A DNA stretch of 6,270 nt, taken from an uncultured Kordia sp. (GTDB lineage: Bacteria; Bacteroidota; Bacteroidia; Flavobacteriales; Flavobacteriaceae). This document shows, piece after piece, positions 1-5,934 of the stretch. Positions within the stretch are counted from its first letter, which is position 1; each line of letters starts with the position of its first letter. The DNA lies in NCBI GenBank assembly GCA_913054565.1, contig CAJXHW010000109.1, forward strand, positions 1 through 6,270, written 5' to 3'. The notes below the pieces were generated by a model, which was not told the origin of the DNA, did no database searches, and worked only from the letters and a program-made list of their open reading frames with translations. A program made the translations under genes and the position numbers.

Positions 1-966
1 ATTCCAATTGTACATTTTTGGATCTGTTGTACTATAGAATGCTACAACAACAGCATCGATATCTTCGTAATATTTGGCAAAACTTTGGTATCCTGGAACC
101 CAACCAGAATGTTCATACTTATAAATGGAATTATAAATTTCCTTTTCTCCAGTTTTAAATAGTGATCCATCATTTAAAGCTCTTAGGAATGTCCCTACAT
201 CTTCAGCAGTGGCATGCATGCCATAGTCGTTTGATTTTAAATCATGGGGATACCCAACATGATACCCGCTCATTACATCGTCTATATTTACATCACTTAA
301 CGAACTGAAAGTATTGTTAAGGTTTAATGGAGTTAGAATTTCTTCCTGTATGTATTGAAAGTTACCATAGTCTAGTGCATTATCCATTATCTTATTGATT
401 AATAGGTAATTTGTATTACAATATTCATAGTCTTCACCGGGTTCAAAGTTTGCCGACTTACCAGCAATCAATGCTAGACTTTCTTCAAAAGTCTCTGTTG
501 GAGCTGCCCAAAAATTCGGAGCGTCTGTAAAATTAGGAATACCACTTCTGTGCTGTATCATCAATCGCAAGGTAATCTTATCAGCATTTTCAATCCTTCC
601 TACAAGTCCGGGTAAATAATCAGCAATTGTTTTATCTAATGAAAGTCGTCCATCACTTACTAATTTGGTGACAGCTACGGCATCATACAACTTACTAATA
701 CTAGCAATCTTAAATAATGCTGAGGGTTTGGCAGGCATCTTGGATTCTCGATTATGCCAGCCGGAAGCAATAAACTGAGGAGGTTTGTTTGCTTGATCTA
801 CGTAAACAATCATTCCCTCAAACCCATGACCAATAGCCTCATCTAATTGTTCCTGAACAGTATCCGGTAGTGGAAGTATCCATGCCTTAACTAATAGCCA
901 TGGGACAAAAAACAATGAAGTTATTGTTCCAACAAGTAATACTATTCTAAATATCTTTTTTTTCAT
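1..966 (-). CDS. Serine hydrolase of the class C beta-lactamase / peptidase S12 family, partial (C-terminus outside window)
   Basis: The frame is open from the ATG at 966-964 to the left edge, giving 322 residues without a stop, so only the last part of the domain is missing. The N-terminus (MKKKIFRIVLLVG, then hydrophobic to about residue 28) is a signal peptide or membrane anchor with no clear cleavage site. The catalytic motifs are all present: SxxK as SISK at residues 89-92 (nucleophile Ser89, Lys92), YxN as YCN at 182-184, and the KTG-equivalent as HSG at 286-288. It has the usual family landmarks LRLMIQHRSGIPNF near 133-146 and EPGEDYEYCNTNY near 175-187. Family members are penicillin-binding-protein-like D-Ala-D-Ala carboxypeptidases, esterases or peptidases acting outside the cytoplasm; the substrate here cannot be told. 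It lies 246 bp downstream of the next hydrolase gene on the same strand, so it may have its own promoter. Family assignment is firm; specific function is unknown. Confidence 0.93.
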   Translation of the reverse strand, partial: MKKKIFRIVLLVGTITSLFFVPWLLVKAWILPLPDTVQEQLDEAIGHGFEGMIVYVDQANKPPQFIASGWHNRESKMPAKPSALFKIASISKLYDAVAVTKLVSDGRLSLDKTIADYLPGLVGRIENADKITLRLMIQHRSGIPNFTDAPNFWAAPTETFEESLALIAGKSANFEPGEDYEYCNTNYLLINKIMDNALDYGNFQYIQEEILTPLNLNNTFSSLSDVNIDDVMSGYHVGYPHDLKSNDYGMHATAEDVGTFLRALNDGSLFKTGEKEIYNSIYKYEHSGWVPGYQSFAKYYEDIDAVVVAFYSTTDPKMYNWN

Positions 967-1032
967 AATGTCATTTGCTTTGTGATAGAGTTGTATGTAA
1001 TGATAGCAAAATTCCGTTTATGTGTTAAAAAT

Positions 1033-1049
1033 AGAAATTTTAAATTTCT
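1033..1049. repeat. 17-bp perfect AT-rich palindrome in the gap between two hydrolase genes
   Basis: AGAAATTT and AAATTTCT form 8-bp complementary arms around a single central base. It lies 67 bp upstream of the ATG of the left-hand hydrolase in the 246-bp gap 967-1212. It could be a protein-binding site for that gene or a weak hairpin after the preceding gene. No U-run follows on the minus strand, and AT-only palindromes arise easily by chance in DNA of this composition. I found no convincing TTG/TAnnTTTG promoter pair and no coding potential in the rest of the gap. Confidence 0.35.
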
Positions 1050-1212
1050 GAATTGTTGAATTTTCTTGATGGAATGTAATAATTTATATTTAGGATGAAC
1101 ATTATTGGTTGATTTCTCTAAAGATATGATAATAAATTAACTAGGTTTTTGTAAAGTCTGGATACCCTAATAAACTTAGGCACGTGATGAATGATGGTAC
1201 TAAGTATTATAT

Positions 1213-2694
1213 CTAATTTTTAATTAATTCATTTAACTTTTCCTGTGATTCTTTATTTCCAAGTTCAACTGCTTTTTGGTAGCTTTTTATTGCGTCCTCT
1301 TTTTGCTTATTAGCCCTGTATCCATCACCTAATGAATCCCAAAGGTTGCCATCTTTAGGGTGGTGTTGAACATTGTATTTGAATAGTTCTAAAGCCCAAT
1401 CTAAATTTTCATTAAATCGTAATAAGAGATTTCCAAAGGTGTTTAAAAACCTTGAATTTGAAAACTCTTCAGTGTACTTTTCTTGAAGTAAGATAAAGAG
1501 GTCATTCGATGTGTTTGCTGAATGCTGTTTAATATACTTCATTGCAAAAGAATAAACATTGTTTTTTATAGGAGTTGGAGAATAGTTTTCGTCCAAAACT
1601 ATTTTTGCAACAACATAAGCAATGCTTTCAACTTTTGAGCTATTGGCATTGGTAGCATATACGATGTAAATATCTTTTTTTGGAAACCAAATTAATGTAT
1701 GATAATATGTGCCATTAGAGCCACTGTGAGAAATTCTCAAAGTATTGGATACAGAGCTGTTAACAATCCAGCCATAGCTATAGCCATGCGTCTTTTTAGC
1801 ATTCATTGGGATGTAGGACGTCGTTAATTTTTTAAATGATTCTTTCGATAGAATTGTATTCGTTTTTAGCGCTTTATACCAAAGAAGCATGTCATTTTGA
1901 GTCGAGTTCATTCCTCCATTCCCTTTTAAGTGCCAGTTGACATCTCCTGCTTCTTGGTAAAGTGTAACTGTCGATTCCGTTTTTATGATATTTCTGTTGT
2001 AACCAAGAGCCAGCTGTTTTGTGTTCCATTTAGGTAGAAGGTACCCTGTTTGCATCATACCTGCTGGTGTAAAAAGAAAATTGTTTAAGAAAGCTTCGTA
2101 AGATTGTTCAGCAACTAATTCTATGATTCGTCCTAAGAGACTATAACCAACATTAGAATATGAATACTTTTCTCCGGGTTTAGATAATAATGTGCTTGCA
2201 AAAAGTTTTTCAAAAAAGTCCTTTTGTGTAATTTTTGATAATTTCCCAAATGATGAGTAATCATTTCCTACTGATTCTTCAAAACCAGCTGTATGTGTTA
2301 GTAATTGATGTATTGTAATGTTCTGCTTGTCAATAGGCAATTTATTAAAATAGGTATGCAATGAATCTGTAAGGTTTAATTTACCCAATTCAACTAGCTT
2401 TAAAATTGCTATTGCTGTAAATTGTTTTGTGTTAGAGCCAATGTCGAAAATAGTATTTGGATTGTTTAGCGTTTTAGCATCCTTTTTTGCGAAACCATAT
2501 CCTTTGTTAATAATAGTTTCTCCATTTTTTATAACAGAGATAGCTCCAGAAAAACCATTCTTAGAGCCAGCTGTTAAGTAATTATCTATTTTAGTAAATA
2601 TGTCTTTAGAACTTGTTTGTGTTTGAGCATTTGAAGTGAATGCTCCAAATAGTGAAATTGCAATTGCTGAAAAGGCAAGAAGTATTTTATTCAT
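1213..2694 (-). CDS. Exported serine hydrolase (class C beta-lactamase / peptidase S12 family) with C-terminal TPR-like repeats
   Basis: This is a complete 493-residue protein. Residues 1-23 form a signal peptide (hydrophobic core, then SNA before Gln24), a common flavobacterial pattern, so the enzyme is expected in the periplasm or at the surface. The catalytic domain covers about residues 30-370: SxxK is SNTK at 87-90, YxN is YSN at 179-181, and the third motif is HSG at 323-325. The family signature LLTHTAGF sits at 131-138. After a linker, residues about 414-481 read as two tetratricopeptide-like helical hairpins; the second (NLWDSLGDGYRANKQKEDAI, from about 450) fits the TPR pattern well. 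Such tails usually mediate protein contacts. The ATG at 2694 is chosen because it precedes the signal peptide and has an A-rich leader. The gene lies 119 bp downstream of the XRE regulator gene, with its own candidate promoter in between. Substrate unknown: peptidase, esterase or peptidoglycan hydrolase are all possible. Confidence 0.95.
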   Translation of the reverse strand: MNKILLAFSAIAISLFGAFTSNAQTQTSSKDIFTKIDNYLTAGSKNGFSGAISVIKNGETIINKGYGFAKKDAKTLNNPNTIFDIGSNTKQFTAIAILKLVELGKLNLTDSLHTYFNKLPIDKQNITIHQLLTHTAGFEESVGNDYSSFGKLSKITQKDFFEKLFASTLLSKPGEKYSYSNVGYSLLGRIIELVAEQSYEAFLNNFLFTPAGMMQTGYLLPKWNTKQLALGYNRNIIKTESTVTLYQEAGDVNWHLKGNGGMNSTQNDMLLWYKALKTNTILSKESFKKLTTSYIPMNAKKTHGYSYGWIVNSSVSNTLRISHSGSNGTYYHTLIWFPKKDIYIVYATNANSSKVESIAYVVAKIVLDENYSPTPIKNNVYSFAMKYIKQHSANTSNDLFILLQEKYTEEFSNSRFLNTFGNLLLRFNENLDWALELFKYNVQHHPKDGNLWDSLGDGYRANKQKEDAIKSYQKAVELGNKESQEKLNELIKN

Positions 2695-2750
2695 CTTTTA
2701 TTTTTTTGTTTATTTTTTTACAAAAGTCTAAAAGATGATGGTAGAATTAT

Positions 2751-2778
2751 AAAAATTAGCCTGACAATAACGTGTCAA
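2751..2778 (-). promoter_or_regulatory. Candidate Bacteroidota-type promoter of the TPR-tailed hydrolase gene
   Basis: On the minus strand TTG (2778-2776) is followed after 17 nt by TAATTTTT (2758-2751), matching seven of eight positions of TAnnTTTG. Spacing fits the flavobacterial TTG-N17-23-TAnnTTTG arrangement. It would start transcription roughly 50 nt before the ATG at 2694, leaving a very A-rich leader. Found by eye only; AT-rich gaps yield such matches by chance. Confidence 0.4.
2762..2777. promoter_or_regulatory. Inverted repeat TGACA-N6-TGTCA inside the candidate promoter spacer
   Basis: Two perfect 5-bp arms (2762-2766 and 2773-2777) separated by ATAACG lie between the proposed -33 and -7 elements of the hydrolase gene, where a repressor would block RNA polymerase. 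This is the GC-richer patch of the gap. The motif does not match the inverted repeat in front of the XRE gene, so the same regulator is not implied. The arms are short and the operator role is inferred. Confidence 0.3.
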
Positions 2779-2813
2779 TGTCACGCCAATAACTCTAAAA
2801 CACTGTGAAGTTG

Positions 2814-3338
2814 TTAAATAAAATTAAGTTTAAAGTATAACTTTTTATTTTTATCAATGCTAGTTGCGTTTCTCAATATTAGAATGACATTAATAATTAT
2901 CAGAGTAATTAGTACCCAAAGAGGAAGACGATGATGAAGAGATAATGCATTTGTAAGAGATGCTGTGAGAACAAAAATTAAAAAAGATGCAATAGTCCAT
3001 AATATTTGAAGCGATAAGATTTGTTTTGTAATACTGTTAAACTGTTTCTTATAGTACATGATGGTAAGAGGTAGTATGATATTTAACAATGGTACAGCGC
3101 ATACAAATACTGAGGAAATATTTATGGCTTTAATTAATGAATAATTTAGATCTTCTCTAGGTGTTTTACTAATAGTCGTTAGATCTAAATCAAGAGCTTT
3201 CATGAGAGCTTTTGCTGTATGTCCTTTTGGTTCTTGTCCTGCTTCTATCCGTTGGATTGTTCTTATAGAAATTCCAGATTCCTTAGCAAGTTCCTCCTGA
3301 GTAAGATGTTTTTGTTCTCTTAGGGCTTTAATGTTCAT
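2814..3338 (-). CDS. XRE-family helix-turn-helix regulator with C-terminal three-helix membrane domain
   Basis: This is a 174-residue protein. Residues 1-55 form a Cro/C1-type HTH: LTQEELAKESGISIRTIQRIEAG at 12-34 shows the canonical recognition-helix region, followed by two helices to about residue 55. A short linker leads to three hydrophobic segments at about 70-96, 107-128 and 138-156, then a basic tail. The PLLNIILPLTIMYYKK stretch near 83-98 resembles the small DUF4870-like membrane domain often fused to HTH domains in Bacteroidota. The predicted protein is therefore a DNA-binding domain tethered to the inner membrane, possibly sensing membrane state. The start at 3338 gives an intact first HTH helix. 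The gene begins 67 bp after the VOC gene with its own promoter/operator-like signals, and ends 119 bp before a serine hydrolase gene, a plausible but unproven target. Targets and signal are unknown. Confidence 0.9.
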   Translation of the reverse strand: MNIKALREQKHLTQEELAKESGISIRTIQRIEAGQEPKGHTAKALMKALDLDLTTISKTPREDLNYSLIKAINISSVFVCAVPLLNIILPLTIMYYKKQFNSITKQILSLQILWTIASFLIFVLTASLTNALSLHHRLPLWVLITLIIINVILILRNATSIDKNKKLYFKLNFI

Positions 3339-3372
3339 AGGTATTCTATTTCCCGAGAAAGCGAGAATATTA

Positions 3373-3396
3373 TTGATTGGTTATCAATCAAAAGTA
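3373..3396 (-). promoter_or_regulatory. Candidate promoter -7 element overlapped by a perfect inverted repeat, upstream of the XRE gene
   Basis: On the minus strand TACTTTTG (3396-3389) is an exact match to the Bacteroidota -7 consensus TAnnTTTG. Overlapping it, TTGATTG (3373-3379) and CAATCAA (3385-3391) are perfect 7-bp arms with the 5-bp spacer GTTAT, 34 bp before the ATG at 3338. An operator here would cover the -7 element and probable start site, the classical arrangement for autorepression by an HTH protein. A TTG at the usual -33 spacing is not evident; the nearest (3413-3411) is only 14 nt away. A CGAGAA direct repeat (3354-3359 and 3362-3367) lies in the leader. Confidence 0.5.
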
Positions 3397-3405
3397 AGAA
3401 AAATA

Positions 3406-3828
3406 TTATGCAATTCTGTTTGCTATTGGATGATCGGTATTTAATTGTAGTAAGTACCAAAGGTTTCCATAAAGATCTTTAAATACGGCAACCCTAGCAT
3501 AATCAGCTTCTTTAGGAGGTCTTACAAATTCAATCCCTTTGGCAACCATCTCATTATAATCACGCCAAAAATCATCGGTATTTAAAAAGAGAAACACTCG
3601 TCCTCCAGCTTGATTTCCAATAAAATTCTTTTGAATCGGTTTTGAAGCTTTGGCTAATAAAACGGTTGTGTCACTAGAATAGGGAGGAGCTACCACAACC
3701 CAGCGTTTATCTTGCTGGGCTTGGTAACTGTCTTCCAATAATTCGAAATGTAATTTTTGAGTATAGAACTCAATGGCTTCATCGTAATCATTTACGACCA
3801 GTGCAATGTGTACGATGGATTGTTTTAG
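3406..3828 (-). CDS. VOC-family (glyoxalase/bleomycin-resistance/dioxygenase fold) protein, start codon apparently lost
   Basis: The homologous reading runs from 3828 to the TAA at 3408-3406, 140 codons, a normal VOC length. It begins (L)KQSIVHIALVVNDYDEAIEF and holds two beta-alpha-beta-beta-beta modules (about residues 3-60 and 73-131), ending in the typical FKDLYGNLWYLLQLN. His7 in VHIAL is at the usual metal-ligand position. The first codon is CTA, with an in-frame TAG at 3837-3835, and no ATG, GTG or TTG occurs before the TTG at 3738-3736. Starting there would leave 110 residues without the first strand and helix and without His7. Inserting TG after the A of CTA restores ATG AAA CAA, i.e. 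MKQSIVHIAL, so a 2-bp deletion of the start codon is the simplest explanation. The gene follows the large hydrolase by 12 nt and was probably co-transcribed. It is therefore either a recent pseudogene, a gene starting at a rare codon, or a sequencing error. Substrate unknown. Confidence 0.8.
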   Translation of the reverse strand, partial: LKQSIVHIALVVNDYDEAIEFYTQKLHFELLEDSYQAQQDKRWVVVAPPYSSDTTVLLAKASKPIQKNFIGNQAGGRVFLFLNTDDFWRDYNEMVAKGIEFVRPPKEADYARVAVFKDLYGNLWYLLQLNTDHPIANRIA

Positions 3829-3836
3829 TTCTTCCT
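3829..3836 (-). promoter_or_regulatory. Shine-Dalgarno-like site AGGAAGAA before the lost VOC start
   Basis: On the minus strand AGGAAGAA lies immediately after the stop of the 600-residue hydrolase and directly before the CTA at 3828-3826, where the VOC reading begins. If the missing ATG is restored it would sit about six bases after AGGA, an ordinary spacing. The site supports translation having once begun here and not at the downstream TTG at 3738. Confidence 0.5.
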
Positions 3837-3840
3837 ATTT

Positions 3841-5643
3841 TTATTTACGTGTAGCTTTAAATGTTCCATTAGGTTGTATTGCAATCATCTCTTTAAAGAT
3901 GCCTTTTTCAGCATTTTTAAACTCTACTTTAAATCCTTCTAAAGCTTTAAAAGAAAACTTATGTTCTCCAGTTGCAATTAATTCATATTCTGGTTGTCCA
4001 GGAACGAAAAGATATAACACATTTTCTTTTGTGTAAATTTTTATAGTTGTTCCTGAAACCTCATATTCTCCAACATACTGTTTTAAAGTTTCAGCATTTA
4101 CATCAATAGTTTTTGGTGTGTGTTTGAAGGATATAGCATCAAGCGTAGGTTCTATTTTTAATAAAGCATTAGAAATGTCGCCGCTCTCATTAGTTGCAAA
4201 GCTAATTTTTAAACCATCTCCAGAAGTATCCACTTTTCCGTCTTTAGCATCAAATAATTCAAATACATCGTAATGATAATGTTTTAAGTATAGTTGCTTG
4301 CTTTTATCTGTTGCATATAAAAATAATGAATCATTCTTTGTAAATACTTCAAATTTACCATATCCAGGATTGTAATAATCTCCTGTATAATCTGCTCTCA
4401 CATGTGATGGTTTTGTATTTTTAATGTTTGATGAAGATTTTTCACTATCAGATTTTTCTTTTGCTTTTTTTGCTTTCTCTTGTCCATCTGTATATCGCTT
4501 TACCCAATCGGTTTTATTAACCTTTAGCATTCTATCAGCAATTATATTTCTTACAATTCCAGTAGCTGCTGATGTATTTTGATTCGTTAAAACAACAATA
4601 CCAAGTTTGTCTGAAGGAAAGAAAGCAACATTTGCTGAGAACCCATCAATATTACCTCCGTGTTCTACACGATAATGTCCTTTATATGAACTCAACATCC
4701 ATCCATATCCATAATTTGCAAAATGCATGTCAGGTGTTTTTTGACTAGGCAAAGCTCCACCAATCACCATTTGAGAACTCATAGCTTCTCTAAGATATGA
4801 TTCAGGGATGATTTCTTTTTCGTTATACTTTCCTTTGTTTATCCAGGTAATTAACCACTTACTCATGTCATTCGCACTACTATTTATACTTCCGGCAGGT
4901 GACATTCCGGCGATGTCATAGTAATCCATTTTGCTAATAGTACCATCTTCTTTTAGTTGATATCCGAATGCTGCATTGCTTGCTGATTTCATCTCTGCAA
5001 TGGTTGAATTTGACCTGGTCATACCTAAAGGAGTAAAGAAATGATTTGAAATATTGTCTTCCCAACTTTTACCTGTTATTTTTTCTGCAATAACCCCTTG
5101 TGCTAAAAACATAAAGTTGTTGTAATACCATTGCTGACGAATTCCAGTAAAAGGTTCTTGGTGTTTAACACGAAGAAGTAAACTGTCTTTATTATGAGTT
5201 GGAAATAAGTACCAGGAAAAATCATGTCTTGGTAAACCTGTACTGTGTCGCATTAAATCTTTGATAATGATGTTGTTATTCATGTCATCATTGTGAAATT
5301 CTAACTCAGGAATGTATTTTCGAGGACTGTCGTTAAAAGATAATTTTTTTTCAGCTCGTAATTTCCCCAATATAGCAGATGTAAAAGCTTTAGAAGAAGA
5401 ACCAATAGCAAATAAGGTATTGGCATCTACAGGAGTTTTATTTTCATAATCTTTATAACCAAACCCTTTGGTAAAAATAACTTTATCTCCTTCTACAATA
5501 GCTACAGAAAAGCCAGGAGCCTTGGTTGCTTCAAGAACACTGGTAAGTTCTTTTTCTAAGCCTTTTAACCTTTTGTCTTTTTTTTGTGCTGTTATTGATA
5601 ATGCTGATAGAGTAAATATCAGCATAAAGATTACTTTTTTCAT
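3841..5643 (-). CDS. Exported serine hydrolase (class C beta-lactamase / peptidase S12 family) with beta-rich C-terminal extension
   Basis: This is a complete 600-residue protein. Residues 1-19 are a signal peptide (MKKVIFMLIFTLSALSITA, then Gln20), indicating export. The hydrolase domain spans about residues 28-375: SxxK is SSSK at 82-85, YxN is YNN at 174-176, and the third motif is HGG at 328-330. Other landmarks are MRHSTGLPRH at 131-140 and YGYGWMLSSYKGHYRVEHGG at 311-330. A charged linker rich in Lys, Glu and Ser (about 386-413) leads to two beta-rich segments, about 415-505 and 515-600; both open with a Y.G.Y motif (YTGDYY, YVGEYE), resembling DUF3471-type domains found behind S12 hydrolases. 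Known relatives include D-amino-acid-specific peptidases and esterases; the substrate here is not predictable. The gene has a good candidate promoter at 5746-5716, is divergent from a TetR gene 291 bp away, and is followed after 12 nt by the VOC gene. Regulation by the TetR protein is an inference from the shared intergenic region. Confidence 0.95.
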   Translation of the reverse strand: MKKVIFMLIFTLSALSITAQKKDKRLKGLEKELTSVLEATKAPGFSVAIVEGDKVIFTKGFGYKDYENKTPVDANTLFAIGSSSKAFTSAILGKLRAEKKLSFNDSPRKYIPELEFHNDDMNNNIIIKDLMRHSTGLPRHDFSWYLFPTHNKDSLLLRVKHQEPFTGIRQQWYYNNFMFLAQGVIAEKITGKSWEDNISNHFFTPLGMTRSNSTIAEMKSASNAAFGYQLKEDGTISKMDYYDIAGMSPAGSINSSANDMSKWLITWINKGKYNEKEIIPESYLREAMSSQMVIGGALPSQKTPDMHFANYGYGWMLSSYKGHYRVEHGGNIDGFSANVAFFPSDKLGIVVLTNQNTSAATGIVRNIIADRMLKVNKTDWVKRYTDGQEKAKKAKEKSDSEKSSSNIKNTKPSHVRADYTGDYYNPGYGKFEVFTKNDSLFLYATDKSKQLYLKHYHYDVFELFDAKDGKVDTSGDGLKISFATNESGDISNALLKIEPTLDAISFKHTPKTIDVNAETLKQYVGEYEVSGTTIKIYTKENVLYLFVPGQPEYELIATGEHKFSFKALEGFKVEFKNAEKGIFKEMIAIQPNGTFKATRK

Positions 5644-5696
5644 GTTGGTTGTTTTAAATGAGTTTGATTAAGTTTATGATTATTCGTGTTTGGTTG

Positions 5697-5742
5697 CAAA
5701 CGAAACATAGTTTGTAAAAGATACTATATTTTTCAGTTTCGT
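5697..5742. repeat. Nested inverted repeats with GAAAC/GTTTC half-sites flanking the hydrolase promoter
   Basis: ACGAAAC (5700-5706) and GTTTCGT (5736-5742) are perfect 7-bp complementary arms 29 nt apart. CAAAC (5697-5701) and GTTTG (5710-5714) form a second repeat with 8 nt between the arms. The right arm GTTTCGT abuts the proposed -33 element and the left repeat lies at and just past the expected transcription start. GTTTC/GAAAC half-sites also build the palindrome before the tetR gene at 5894-5916. This would suit a repressor, but the spacing differs between the two places and binding is not shown. Confidence 0.35.
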
Positions 5743-5746
5743 CAAA
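5716..5746 (-). promoter_or_regulatory. Candidate Bacteroidota-type promoter of the 600-residue hydrolase gene
   Basis: On the minus strand TTTG (5746-5743) is followed after exactly 19 nt by TATCTTTT (5723-5716), which fits seven of eight positions of TAnnTTTG at the expected spacing. The start site would fall near 5709, about 65 nt before the ATG at 5643. This is the best two-box promoter I can see in the window. Confidence 0.5.
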
Positions 5747-5893
5747 GCATTACCTTTTGTTATTGTCCTATTAGTATTATATTTCTATAAGATGTTACAA
5801 AAAAGAATAGTTTTATTACTGACTATTAATGCAGATTCTGTTTTTAAAACGCTCCTGCACGTTATTTTAATTAAATAAACTAGCTTTACATCA

Positions 5894-5916
5894 TTAGTTT
5901 CAATTTTTGAAACCAA
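5894..5916. promoter_or_regulatory. 23-bp near-palindromic candidate operator upstream of the TetR gene
   Basis: The core GTTTCAA-TTT-TTGAAAC (5897-5913) is a perfect inverted repeat. Two more complementary pairs lie outside a single mismatch, giving 10-bp arms with one mismatch. It ends 18 bp before the GTG at 5935. A possible -7 element, TAGCTTTA (5881-5888), lies just upstream, although no matching -33 box is evident. TetR-family proteins commonly bind such palindromes in their own promoters, so autoregulation is the natural reading. The short loop and lack of a following T-run argue against a terminator. Confidence 0.5.
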
Positions 5917-5934
5917 GATTAAAAATTTAAACTT

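Noticed and set aside
1166..1180. CCTAA-N5-TTAGG hairpin downstream of the TPR-tailed hydrolase as a terminator
   Set aside because: The stem is only 5 bp and no T-run follows on the minus strand, so it does not qualify as an intrinsic terminator.
3406..3738. VOC gene starting at the TTG at 3738-3736 (110 residues)
   Set aside because: This start removes the first beta strand, helix and conserved His of the domain, while the conserved N-terminus is clearly encoded upstream in frame behind a ribosome binding site.
3806..4036. Plus-strand open frame of 76 codons
   Set aside because: It lies opposite the well-supported VOC and hydrolase coding regions, has no recognisable domain, and is explained as an antisense shadow.
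1..5643. Calling any of the three hydrolases an antibiotic-resistance beta-lactamase
   Set aside because: The SxxK/YxN/HxG layout is shared by esterases, D-aminopeptidases and carboxypeptidases; the HSG/HGG third motif replacing KTG is typical of the broad non-resistance family.
5468..5671. Plus-strand open frame of 67 codons
   Set aside because: It is antisense to the signal peptide and N-terminal domain of the 600-residue hydrolase and has no domain-like content.
5792..5878. 28-codon ATG open frame on the plus strand in the divergent gap (MLQKRIVLLLTINADSVF...)
   Set aside because: It is short, has no ribosome binding site and no recognisable family. Frames of this size are expected by chance; conservation would be needed to support it.
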